Source: Tritrichomonas musculus (Eukaryota > Parabasalia > Tritrichomonadida > Tritrichomonadidae). Taken from it: a DNA stretch of 64,000 bases. Positions within the stretch are counted from its first letter, which is position 1. Each line of letters starts with the position of its first letter. Made by a program: the position numbers and the translations under genes. The stretch covers positions 2,790,001-2,854,000 of the forward strand of contig JAPFFF010000016.1 of the NCBI GenBank assembly GCA_039105265.1. Direction: 5' to 3'. Positions 8,387-18,600 of the stretch are shown here, one piece after another. The notes beneath the pieces were generated by a model. The model saw only the letters and a list, made by a program, of their open reading frames with translations. It made no database searches and was not told the origin of the DNA.

Positions 8387-9505
8387 ATGGATTCTCATGT
8401 ATTTTATTTAAATCCGAATCAATTGGCTGATATGAGTAATTATAAAATTAATGGTGTAGCACCGATTGCATTTGCTATGATTACGACTACTGAATCAAGG
8501 TCAATTTATATTTTTCCATCAACTTTTACATTTCCGAGGCAAGTTCAAAGTATTTATAAAGGTACAACATTAACGACTAGACCTGCATGGATGTTATATT
8601 TAATTGGTGATGGAATTTATAGTCCGTCATACATATTTATACGAAAGATACTACCAGGATTTCAAGAACCTGTATTTGTATTATTAAATGATAACACACC
8701 TAAAGATATAACAAATTATTATGTAGAATATGATGGTGAAGCTTATTTTAATAGAGTAAATTTCGCTTTTACTTATGAGGTATTCATGAATGCATTTAAT
8801 AATATAATTACTGCAGCTGATACAGGTTATAATCCTAATGCAAATAAAACATATATATCATTCACCGTTTATGATAATCCAAACTTAATACCGATAATTG
8901 ATTTCTATGATAACACAGAACCAGGTTCTGACACCAATGATATTAGAATACAAACAATGAACGATTTAAATCAAAATACGAATTATAAACCGAAGAAACC
9001 TGCACATTTAGGTTTTCGAAATGATACTATATTCACTGAATATCCTATATTCAAACCAAATATAAAACCCGATAACGAAACAACAGCAAATGAAACAACA
9101 GAAAATATTAAATCATTAACTCCCAATCCACCAAGAAAGCATAAATCAAAAGAAAATGATAACAAAGTTCATTTTTCAGCATCAGCCATAAGTACAAAAC
9201 CAAATTATCCAACAAGCTATGAACCTATGGAAATTGAAGACGATTGGCATGTAAGAAATCAAAATCAATCACAAGGCTTTTATTTTGAAACACCAAATCC
9301 TAATAAGACATCAAATTATTCTGAACGACAACAAAACATAAATAATGATACTTTTGAAGACTTGTCAACTTCACTTGATAATCAGCAAGACCAGAAGCAA
9401 CAACCACAATCAACAAAACGTTATAGTTTTAGAATCGTTTCAGACCCAAATGACAAAAATAATAATAATAATAATAACAATAATGGAGGTTTTGATTTAA
9501 ATTAA
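8387..9505 (+). CDS. Unknown virion-like protein with disordered tail, 372 aa
   Basis: The first 180 or so residues look globular and beta-rich (YIFPSTFTFPRQV, WMLYLIGDGIYSPSYIFIRK). The rest is low-complexity, rich in Asn, Pro, Thr and Gln, and ends in a run of nine Asn. It follows the 116-residue gene by 12 bases. Its stop codon directly abuts the stop codon of the convergent gene 9506-11800 with no base between. No family recognised; the location within the capsid cluster suggests a minor virion component. Confidence 0.65.
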   Translation: MDSHVFYLNPNQLADMSNYKINGVAPIAFAMITTTESRSIYIFPSTFTFPRQVQSIYKGTTLTTRPAWMLYLIGDGIYSPSYIFIRKILPGFQEPVFVLLNDNTPKDITNYYVEYDGEAYFNRVNFAFTYEVFMNAFNNIITAADTGYNPNANKTYISFTVYDNPNLIPIIDFYDNTEPGSDTNDIRIQTMNDLNQNTNYKPKKPAHLGFRNDTIFTEYPIFKPNIKPDNETTANETTENIKSLTPNPPRKHKSKENDNKVHFSASAISTKPNYPTSYEPMEIEDDWHVRNQNQSQGFYFETPNPNKTSNYSERQQNINNDTFEDLSTSLDNQQDQKQQPQSTKRYSFRIVSDPNDKNNNNNNNNNGGFDLN

Positions 9506-11800
9506 TTATTCATTATTCATTCTTTGATGTAATGGTTTAAGATTAACAGCAAAATTATCATATTTATTTTTGTTCTGCAATTTGCTTTCTTTGAGTTGTG
9601 CTTTGAATGCTGTGTATCCACAATTTGGATATATATCTCTTTCTATTGCTGCGGTGATTCGTTTAATGAAATTATCTTTAACGTTCTTAATATCTTCTGG
9701 CGTTGCTTCTTTAATTCCTTCTGCATTTCGTTTCAACCTGTTATATCCTTCTTGCTTACTTACATCAACATTGAAACCAACACCAAAGACAACATAATCA
9801 ATGTAATGCATTAATTCAGTAAATTGTTTACCCCATTGACTTGGTTCAGCCTTTAATTCTCCTGATGTGATATCAATAGCTTTATCAATAATCTTCTCAA
9901 CATATGATTGAACATTCTTTCCTAATACTGAAACATATTCTTTATTGTTCTGTTGTTTCCAATATGTCCATTGTTCATATGTTAATATCTTTCCATTGAA
10001 CTTATTGTCTTGAATTAGTTCTTTGAAAGGAGCATCAAAGAGATAAGCAAATAACATATTTGATACAGCAAGGTAATTGATGAGTTTCTTCAAAGGAGAT
10101 AATACAAAGAATTGTTCGTCATTCCAATACACTTTCCAGACTTTAGAAAAGATTGATGACCAATAAGAACTTGGTGTAATACGTTTGCTGACTCTTGCTT
10201 TTCCCAGACCCATAGGACCGTAATAATTTTCTAGCTCTTGCATTTCTTTTCCCTTTGTTAATTTGTATTGACCAGCATCCCAATCAATTTTCTTGATATC
10301 TTTATCAAATAATGATTGAATCCATTTATTGAACGGCATTTCTTTTCTTTCTTGTTTTGTTTTAATAACAGATTTCCAAACTTTCTTGTAAGGAGAAGCA
10401 AATACAAGCTTGTATCCGTTAATGATTGAAGGATTACCGTTCCTATCAATTAAAACAACATCATCAACTTTATCACCGTTCAAGTCTGTTATTGAGTTTC
10501 CTAACGGGTCTTTGGCATTTTCTGGTAATAAACGATATCTTGGTTTACCGTCTTTATCAACTGAATTCTTACAGTATTCAATAGCTGTATCACGACAAGC
10601 TGCATTCGGAATGTATTTGATTCTGAAGTTTCCGTTAATAATCATATCAATAAATTTATCTCTGTAATAGGATATATTACCACCAACCCGAGGTATTTCA
10701 AGCTTGTCAAATGAATCCTTTAATGTTGAGTTAACAAGAGGCATATCTTTTTTATCACGACGTCCGCGAGTATTCTTTGAGGGTTGCTTTGCATTTCTTA
10801 TTAATTCATCAAGTATTTCAGCATCTGCTTTGTTATCTTCTGCATATCCTTTGTATTTCCTTGCAAAAGGTGATTTAATTTCTTGTGCTTCTTCTTCATT
10901 ATCAACATATCTGTATGGTTGTTTTGCAGGTGTTTTTGTATATCTGTATGCTTCGGTTGCTGCTTCATCATCATCATGCCAATCATCTAATTCATCATCA
11001 TATAATGATTGAAGAGGTCCGTTATTATTGTTGTTGTCGTCTGCCATTTTATTAGTTGAAAAATTATTTTTATTGTGTTCCTTTGATGGTTCAATAAAAG
11101 AATCAGATAAATCATCGTTTTTCAATATTAATGACTCAGAATCTGATTCGCTTAATGTTATATTAAGTAATGAATCTTCACTGTCTTTAGGCAATTGTAT
11201 TGTCGAGTCATTTTCATCAGAATCACTCGGAGTTATGCGTTTTCTTCTTGGTGTTCTTCGTTTATTAGTATCAAGTGTTGGTTCATGTATGCTTGTTCTC
11301 TTTCTTCTTCCTTTGTTGGTTTGTGGTGTTTGACTCTTTCTCGGTGGTTTGATGGGTGATGAACGAAAACCGTCAGAGCTATAATTCAAATCATCGTTGA
11401 CAACAATATTGAAGTAATTGATAATGATATCAAGACTTTTTTTATCTGTTGTGTACTCTTTTAAACTAAGGAATCGATTACCTTTACTTTTAATACCTGC
11501 ATTGATTTTGTTCATCAATGAAACAAATCGACGAAACTTGACTTTCATTTCACGAATCTTTCCCACACTTCTTCCTGTATATTCATTGTTTTGTATTTGA
11601 TACAACAAATTAATTAAATCATTGGGGTGTTCTAGTTTGTATGTACTGAGAAACGTGTTCTTAAAATAATCTATCGGGTCCTCTAGTTCTTCATCATCAT
11701 CAGGTTTAGATACCTCACTATCAAATATAGTTTCATCATCAATATTACTTAAATCTAATTCAAAGCTATCAGATGAATTATTTTTATCTTGTTTTGACAT
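9506..11800 (-). CDS. Large unknown Maverick protein, 764 aa
   Basis: A two-part protein. Residues 1-330 are disordered, with alternating acidic stretches (DDDEELEDP) and strongly basic patches (GRRKRTS, RRTPRRKR) that could bind nucleic acid. An internal Met (MADDNNNNNG, about residue 255) could be an alternative start. Residues about 370-764 are globular, with the segment NGDKVDDVVLIDRNGNPSI leading into INGYKL and a Trp-rich middle (WDAGQYKL, SSYWSSIF, VWKVYW). I have an impression that a similar D-rich-loop plus NGY module occurs in conserved proteins of Polinton-like viruses, but cannot verify it. Candidates are a minor virion or genome-associated protein, or the carrier of the replication terminal protein. 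Confidence 0.75.
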   Translation of the reverse strand: MSKQDKNNSSDSFELDLSNIDDETIFDSEVSKPDDDEELEDPIDYFKNTFLSTYKLEHPNDLINLLYQIQNNEYTGRSVGKIREMKVKFRRFVSLMNKINAGIKSKGNRFLSLKEYTTDKKSLDIIINYFNIVVNDDLNYSSDGFRSSPIKPPRKSQTPQTNKGRRKRTSIHEPTLDTNKRRTPRRKRITPSDSDENDSTIQLPKDSEDSLLNITLSESDSESLILKNDDLSDSFIEPSKEHNKNNFSTNKMADDNNNNNGPLQSLYDDELDDWHDDDEAATEAYRYTKTPAKQPYRYVDNEEEAQEIKSPFARKYKGYAEDNKADAEILDELIRNAKQPSKNTRGRRDKKDMPLVNSTLKDSFDKLEIPRVGGNISYYRDKFIDMIINGNFRIKYIPNAACRDTAIEYCKNSVDKDGKPRYRLLPENAKDPLGNSITDLNGDKVDDVVLIDRNGNPSIINGYKLVFASPYKKVWKSVIKTKQERKEMPFNKWIQSLFDKDIKKIDWDAGQYKLTKGKEMQELENYYGPMGLGKARVSKRITPSSYWSSIFSKVWKVYWNDEQFFVLSPLKKLINYLAVSNMLFAYLFDAPFKELIQDNKFNGKILTYEQWTYWKQQNNKEYVSVLGKNVQSYVEKIIDKAIDITSGELKAEPSQWGKQFTELMHYIDYVVFGVGFNVDVSKQEGYNRLKRNAEGIKEATPEDIKNVKDNFIKRITAAIERDIYPNCGYTAFKAQLKESKLQNKNKYDNFAVNLKPLHQRMNNE

Positions 11801-11822
11801 TGTTTAGTTTCTAATAAATTGA

Positions 11823-14800
11823 ATGTTTACGATTGAGCAGAGCGGACACATAACAAAAACAAATACTATTGACGGATTGATTAACGAATACATTAAAAGA
11901 TATGTCGATAATTATGTTATCAAAGGTGATACATCGAACGGAAACGTAGGGATTTCAAACGGAAATGGAATCACTGAGGAACAATTGAATGAAGCAGTTA
12001 ACGGATTGCGTGATTATGTTATCAACAATTATGCTTTATCAACTGATATACCTGAACCTGTTGATTTAACGAATTATGCACTGAAGAGTGAAATACCAGA
12101 AGTACTCAAAAATAGTGAGTTGCGATTGAACATAAAAGAACAATTATCAGAAGAAATGTTTCAGAAATTGATGGCTGAAGATGATAAACCATTATCAGCT
12201 AAAGCATCAATGTGTTTAACAAGTATAGCAGTTAATGAAGGTTTTCAATCGGCTTTGGATGATTGTGCCGAACGATATGTTCCAAAAGATGATTTGAAGA
12301 ATTACATCACGAGAGATAATTTGAATGTATCAACTGAATACACAATTGAAATCAAGACATATATGTTTCCTAATATAGGTCCAGTACCAGAAGAATATGA
12401 AGAAAACGGAATGGATACATCTCACGTTTTACCGTTCAAAGAAGGAACACATTTGGTTGGTTATAAATTAGACAATAGTGGTAATATATTCCATTTTGAT
12501 ATCAGATTCAAGACAAATGAATTATATGCTGATGATGAATATAACGTTAAACAACATGAAGCTGAAGGATTTGAAAGTGAAGGGGAGTATTTTGAATTAG
12601 TGTGGGATGAAGTTAGTGGAGCAATTTATGATAGATATCAATACCTTCCAATAACAATAACATTAGCAGAAACAAATGATGAATTAGCATTGAAGAGTGA
12701 TATACCTGAACCTGTTGATTTGACACCGTATTATACTAGTGCACAAGCTGATGAGAAGTTCGTCGATGAGGATGAATTGGCTTATGAATTAGATAAGTAT
12801 GAAACGAAAACAGTTGCAGAAGGAAAATATGCAATGAAGAGTGAAATCCCAGAAATTATTGAGGGTCAAACAACAATTCAATTCGAAATCGTCAATAATA
12901 CAATTCCTGATTTGGATTACAACACATATCATGAAATGATTGAGCAATACGGGTTGGATATTGTTTCATCAAACAGTTTTTATACGGGTCATTATGTTCA
13001 TGTAGACTATTCGTACAATGACGATGATGACGAACAACCCTCTCAGATAATGCGTATCGAAGGAAGTGATTCAAGTATTTGGTTTTTGTATGACAGCCAT
13101 GAATTAATCAATCCAGGAACTGGCGATACACCAGAAGTTTTATCGTGTTCAATTACCAAAACTATCGAACCAACAGACAGAAACGCTTATTCAGCTAGAT
13201 ATGTGTCAAACAATTATGCTTTGAAGACGGATATACCAGAACCTGTTGACTTGACACCATATTATTCTAGTGCACAAGCTGATGAGAAGTTTGTTGATGA
13301 AGATGAATTGGCTTATGAATTAGATAAGTATGCATTGAAAACAGATATACCAACAATTCCAACTGATTTGGTTAATGAATCTGCATTGAGTACTGCATTA
13401 TACGGAACTGAATTGAATATTGAATATCCGAATCCCGTTCGTGATTATATATTTGTAAAACCATACTTACCAGAAACCGATATACATGTGATATTTGATG
13501 TTAATTGGGGTTCTAACAAGGATTACATTAACAATATTCAACATTTTGATTTGATATTCAAGCCTTATGAAAAATATATGAGAGGGTATAGAATGATGTT
13601 AGATAATGGATTATCTATTGTATGGTATGACCGTGGCGAATTTATGTTGTGTAATTCAAGTGGCAATACTCAATGGTTAATCAACGTCATTAAAGCACAA
13701 ATCGAATCACCATTTATTAAAACTGCAAATGTTGTTGATGAAAATCCAGAACAAATCACAATTCAATGTACACAGAATGAAAGTGGTTGTGTAGTTCCTG
13801 ATGATGATATAAGAAGAGTATTCACAACCAAAAATATTATCGTCAAATTCAAACGAAATGCTGATGATGCATCATATGAAGAAGTTGAATACGAATACAG
13901 TTTATATAAAAGTTTGAATATGATTTACAAATCAACAAGCAATGAATTAATAAATATTAATTATAATACCCATATCGTTTCATTGAGAGCTGCGGATGAT
14001 ACACTAACCAATATATATGATGCGTCTATCACATTAATCAGCATCCGACCTGTGAACGATAATATGATTACTTCGGTGAAATATGTGAATGATAACTTTG
14101 TATTGAAAACAGAATTGACCCGTGCTATTGACCAAGTGAAGAGTGAAATTCCTGAACCTGTCGATTTGTCGGGTTATGTATCAAAAAATAATGATGGTTC
14201 ATTAACAATTAATAGTACCGAAAGTAATATTGCAAGTTTCTTTAGTTCTATTGATTCTAATACACTTGCTTTATTTAGATTTGGATATAATGATACTTAT
14301 AATACTGTCTTTATGTATAGGTCTTCAAAAACTGCTGATACTGGTGAAGTATTTATATATGTTGATGGTCATAGATTTCAATCATTTAGCATGTTTGGTA
14401 CTGCAAGAAATACAACAATTGATTCAAATTTACATGTTTCTGGCAAGATAACATCAAACGGTTCAAATACAATCACACATTACTCTCCGATTGAATCATC
14501 AATGAACTCTGTTAGTGATTTCGTTGTTGGTTCTCCAGTGTATATGACAGGTAAGGTTTACAAACATGTTGGTGATGAATGGAAACCATCAACAGCAGAT
14601 GATACAACTGATTGTATTTGTAGTGTAAAGACATCAGGAACATGGAAAGAATATGTCGGTATATGTGTGAGAATCGATGACAAAAATAATTGTATCACAT
14701 TCGCAAGTCATGGCGATTACATTTGCAAAGTTAATGATTCATCATGTTATTCAATCGGTGATGAGGTGTTTATCGATAATGAAGACAATAAGCTGAAAGT

Positions 14801-14903
14801 TCTTTCAGGAGAGACAGCAATAACATCAAAAATAAAACGTATGACTGTTGGAATCATTACAAGTATCATTGATGAAAGAACATTAGCTGTATTCAAAGAG
14901 TAA
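11823..14903 (+). CDS. Tail-fibre-like protein, 1026 aa
   Basis: Built around repeated short modules of the form YALKSEIPEPVDLTPYY (at least five variants) and two copies of a longer module with SAQADEKFVDEDELAYELDKY. These resemble the triple-stranded shaft repeats of phage tail fibres and giant-virus fibre proteins. Between them lie larger beta-rich insertions. The C-terminus (about 880-1026: LHVSGKITSNG, then VGSPVYMTGKVYK and SIGDEVFIDNEDNKL) looks like a trimeric fibre head or intramolecular-chaperone-like module. It starts 22 bases from the divergent 764-residue gene. A host-attachment role is inferred. It is the third-largest gene-coding region of the element. Confidence 0.8.
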   Translation: MFTIEQSGHITKTNTIDGLINEYIKRYVDNYVIKGDTSNGNVGISNGNGITEEQLNEAVNGLRDYVINNYALSTDIPEPVDLTNYALKSEIPEVLKNSELRLNIKEQLSEEMFQKLMAEDDKPLSAKASMCLTSIAVNEGFQSALDDCAERYVPKDDLKNYITRDNLNVSTEYTIEIKTYMFPNIGPVPEEYEENGMDTSHVLPFKEGTHLVGYKLDNSGNIFHFDIRFKTNELYADDEYNVKQHEAEGFESEGEYFELVWDEVSGAIYDRYQYLPITITLAETNDELALKSDIPEPVDLTPYYTSAQADEKFVDEDELAYELDKYETKTVAEGKYAMKSEIPEIIEGQTTIQFEIVNNTIPDLDYNTYHEMIEQYGLDIVSSNSFYTGHYVHVDYSYNDDDDEQPSQIMRIEGSDSSIWFLYDSHELINPGTGDTPEVLSCSITKTIEPTDRNAYSARYVSNNYALKTDIPEPVDLTPYYSSAQADEKFVDEDELAYELDKYALKTDIPTIPTDLVNESALSTALYGTELNIEYPNPVRDYIFVKPYLPETDIHVIFDVNWGSNKDYINNIQHFDLIFKPYEKYMRGYRMMLDNGLSIVWYDRGEFMLCNSSGNTQWLINVIKAQIESPFIKTANVVDENPEQITIQCTQNESGCVVPDDDIRRVFTTKNIIVKFKRNADDASYEEVEYEYSLYKSLNMIYKSTSNELININYNTHIVSLRAADDTLTNIYDASITLISIRPVNDNMITSVKYVNDNFVLKTELTRAIDQVKSEIPEPVDLSGYVSKNNDGSLTINSTESNIASFFSSIDSNTLALFRFGYNDTYNTVFMYRSSKTADTGEVFIYVDGHRFQSFSMFGTARNTTIDSNLHVSGKITSNGSNTITHYSPIESSMNSVSDFVVGSPVYMTGKVYKHVGDEWKPSTADDTTDCICSVKTSGTWKEYVGICVRIDDKNNCITFASHGDYICKVNDSSCYSIGDEVFIDNEDNKLKVLSGETAITSKIKRMTVGIITSIIDERTLAVFKE

Positions 14904-14909
14904 ATCAAA

Positions 14910-15548
14910 TCAAATCAAATCATGTTGATGTTTGAATCTATTAATATATACGCTAACTTTTTGATTATTTATATCGTTCATTGAAATAAATTCATTGCCT
15001 GATTTATTTGTATTGATATGAAGAATTTTATAAATATTATCAGTAATCTTTGCATAAAAAATGTCTTCATTATTAGTATCATCATAGTAATAATAATACG
15101 TGTTTTCTTCAAATTCTTTCCTTTCTGTCTTTGTTTCATAGAAATCAATAACAATTGCATCATCAGGTATGTCATCAATGAATTCATATTGAATACCTTT
15201 ATAATTTGATTTATTTTTATTATTCTCTGAACTTGATACAAATCGTAAATTATCAAGATGATAATCAGTTTTGATTCTATTCTTATGGTCGACTTGTGGT
15301 AGATTATTAGGGTTTTCAATAAATTGCTTTGCTACAAGAATATGTTTATAATATATTTTGTTATTTAGGTTTACACACGGATAAACATTTTGTCTGTATT
15401 CACCTTCAGCTATTATTTTTCCTGTTTTCTTATTCTTGATGTTATAAGGGAAAGTTGTTTGAATTTCATAATCACTTTCAAAACCTTTCAAAGGTTCAAA
15501 TTCAGCTTCAGCATTTTCAATTTGTGTTTGTTCAGTTGGTTGACTCAT
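14910..15548 (-). CDS. NUMOD4/HNH homing-type endonuclease, 212 aa
   Basis: The N-terminal part (about residues 17-50) matches NUMOD4: FEPLKGFESDYEIQTT, then NKKTGKII. Next comes an HNH_3-type nuclease core: YYKHILVAKQFIENPNNLPQ, VDHKNRIKTDYHLDNLRFVS and the asparagine SENN. The C-terminal 90 residues are Tyr/Asp-rich and shared only with the paralogue at 20964-21566. It lies just downstream of PolB on the same strand, 6 bases from the convergent fibre gene's stop. A CAAAAATAAA box (minus-strand TTTATTTTTG) sits at 15555-15564. Such enzymes nick or cut DNA at specific sites; whether this one promotes its own spread is unknown. Confidence 0.85.
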   Translation of the reverse strand: MSQPTEQTQIENAEAEFEPLKGFESDYEIQTTFPYNIKNKKTGKIIAEGEYRQNVYPCVNLNNKIYYKHILVAKQFIENPNNLPQVDHKNRIKTDYHLDNLRFVSSSENNKNKSNYKGIQYEFIDDIPDDAIVIDFYETKTERKEFEENTYYYYYDDTNNEDIFYAKITDNIYKILHINTNKSGNEFISMNDINNQKVSVYINRFKHQHDLI

Positions 15549-15554
15549 TTATAA

Positions 15555-15564
15555 CAAAAATAAA
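15555..15564 (-). promoter_or_regulatory. TTTATTTTTG box before HNH gene
   Basis: On the minus strand TTTATTTTTG lies six bases before the ATG at 15548, with TTATAA between. Same box as at 6937 and 20631. Confidence 0.55.
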
Positions 15565-15603
15565 AAAATTGATTTTTTAAAATAAAATCATTAAATTAAT
15601 TGT

Positions 15604-18600
15604 TTAATGATTCTCAATGAAATAATCCTTTGCAGTGAAACCATTGACATAAGGACAACAACAATGATTTGATAATACCAACATTTTTGAATGTGCTGCT
15701 GTTAAAGCATTTTTGATTACAGTTATTTTACTCATCAGTTGTGAATTTAATTGAAGGTTTATATTCTTTCCTTTCATTATTGATTGCTTTTCAATGACAT
15801 TTTTGTAATCACTTGATTTGATGTTGTTCTTCTTCAATGATATACCTTTGAGCTTTAATGAAATTGTTTTGTCATCTGACCAAATCGTATAACATTTAGC
15901 ACACAAAGCAACTTGATTTGCTCCAAACTTTTCTACACAGCATCCGAGTATCTTTTTCTCATCATATACATCATTGATTGCAGGGTTTGGCATAAAGCTA
16001 TAAATGTGTTTATCATAAAATGATTTGTCTTTGATGACGTAATCAAACAACTGGTCAATCGGTTTATTCATATCACCAGCTATAGACATGTAAAGGCTGT
16101 CTGTATCGACCGAGTTGAAATGAATTTTATTCATGTCAATGCATTTGTAAAGAAAGTCATAAAGGAAAGTCAAATACCAATATTTCGCATTGTCTAATGT
16201 CCAAAATGATTCCTGAAGACATGTAGTGCATTTGAATGAATGAGGTTGTGATTGTATCAAATAACAATCATTTGACAATTTACATCCATTGCGATAAGTA
16301 TCGGATGCAATCAATTGAAAGGCTTTATTTTTATCAACAATTCTGACTTTGTTGAAGTTCTCTGAATTCATACCGTCATATCCGTAAGATCCGTTCATAC
16401 TAATCTTGTAAAACTTTTCGTTCCCGTGTGCCTTTCCTGACAATATATCCTGACGCTTCTTCATAAACTCACAAACAAATTGATTGAATCCGTCATGAGC
16501 TTCATATAAACTTAAGCTCTTAATGTCATCAACTATAAGTCCGTGGTCGATTAAAAACCATAAAAGGTAATTCGAGAACGTCATAAATGTTCCGCATGTA
16601 TCAAGCAACATTGTCAGCTTTCTTGTTTCTTTATCTGCTGAATTCAGTTTATTGTCTTTCATATATTTGTACATATAGCTTCCAATCGTTTGCTCATCAT
16701 TCATTATATTGATATTTCTAAACACAGGAGGGAAATTAATCAAATCGTTGATTTTATTCTTTGGACATCTCAATTTGACTTCAGCTTTGAATATAAACTC
16801 AGGGTTTGCATCAAATCGCTTCTTTGATTGAATGATATTCATTGCAGTATTAAGAACCTTTTCATTCTTGTTTCCTTGTTCATCATAAACATCAAATCGT
16901 TTTATAAATGAGCCAGGCATGAACATGATTCCTCCGTGATAAGGATTGAATGAATGTTTTACTGAACTGAATGATGAGGGATACAATGAATTGAAATCAA
17001 TACCAGCAACGTGTGAAACTATGTTTGAAGTGTCATAGCTAATGATTCTGTCATTAACGGCATCATATTTGAGTTTATTGATTAATGTTTGACCTCTAAT
17101 GTTCACTCGATGAAGTACATTTGATAATCCTCCCGTTATGTTCTCTCTCAAATTGTAGTATTCTTTTTCATCAGTTATGAGTGTTGGCAGGTGATGGAGC
17201 TTGCAGAATTTCTTCAATTGTATTTTGGTTCTTGTTATCTTGTCATCATCACGTTGTCTCAAACGATTACATTCAGCACAAGCAAGTAAACAGTTATCAA
17301 TCTGATGTCCTTTGTTGTTATCTATTCTGTCAAGTGTCGGTTTGTTGTTGTAAGTAAAGTGTTCACCACATAAATGACATTTACCTGTTTCATTTGATTC
17401 ATACAATTTCATGAATGCTTCGAAATCCTTTTCACTAACACATTTTGAAATATCTCGTTGATTTTGGTTCGTTTGAAGCGATGAATCGCCTTTTTGTGAG
17501 CAAAAATTATGTTTCATGTCTTGCTTTCGATAATTATCACATTTATTTAACCACCATTTCATTGTTGGTTTGAATGTATTTGATTTGTTGATGATTTCAT
17601 AGTCGTTCTTCGGGTTGAAATCTTTGTAAGCAAGAGCATATTTGATACATGAAGCATTCTTTGATAACGAAAGATTGCTAATCAAATCAACTTTATATTC
17701 AGCATTCATTTGAATAAGGTTGTCAATAGGATTAATCATCATTTCAACATCATTGTCATTGTATGATAACAAGTAATCCCAACGTGTTGCAAACCTCTTT
17801 GAATCAATCAAATACTCTTCATAATCAGCTTTTGTTAATGGATTCTTTTGATTGAGATAACTGTAAAAGTCTTCATATTTGAATGGTTCATTCTTTGATA
17901 ACACTTCATTATAATTTTCATTGTTGATTGCTTCATAAGGAAATACACCTTTCGAACTGTTAGATATACCGCCAAAATCGATTCCAAACTGTTTGAGTGT
18001 TCCTCCAGCAACAAATGCTTGTGCGTCAATGAATCGTAATCGAATGGGATACTTTGATGATTTCAATATAAATTGTTTCAATGATGTAGCTGTTCCAATC
18101 ATTCCGCTATCGATAGACCAATGATTTTTAATCAATTGCTCTTTGAATAAGTTTGAATCAAATCGTGATGAATTAAAACCGAATACTGTTATTGTTTTCA
18201 ATGATGTATCTATTTTATTGAGTTCATCTTCTGATTTATCTTTAATGAATGATTTTAAATGATTCAATTTATCAACATACACATCACAGCCAACAACAAA
18301 TAACCAGTCAATCCATTTGGCAATGAATTCATTTGTTCTTATATCAAAGTTCTTTGTTATCAAACCTTTATCAAGTTTCACACATGATGAAACACTCAAA
18401 GGAATCAATCGAGAATTGATAACTGATTTATCACTAACTTTCTTTTCAATCTTTTGCTCCATTGTTTCAAAATCATAAGTGATATAATGAATTGTTGGCT
18501 TCCATTCAAGTTCATATGAAAGACAATACAAATAAACAGGATTGTTTAAAATGTGTGGACAATATGGCAAAGCTTCTCGTGAAGGTATGAAATCCTTTTT

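Noticed and set aside
17040-17440. Intein inside PolB
   Set aside because: The HNH region lacks the splice-junction pattern (N-terminal Cys/Ser block and C-terminal HN-Cys/Ser) and is not in the palm motif where polymerase inteins insert; it is a stable domain also seen in the outer polymerase.
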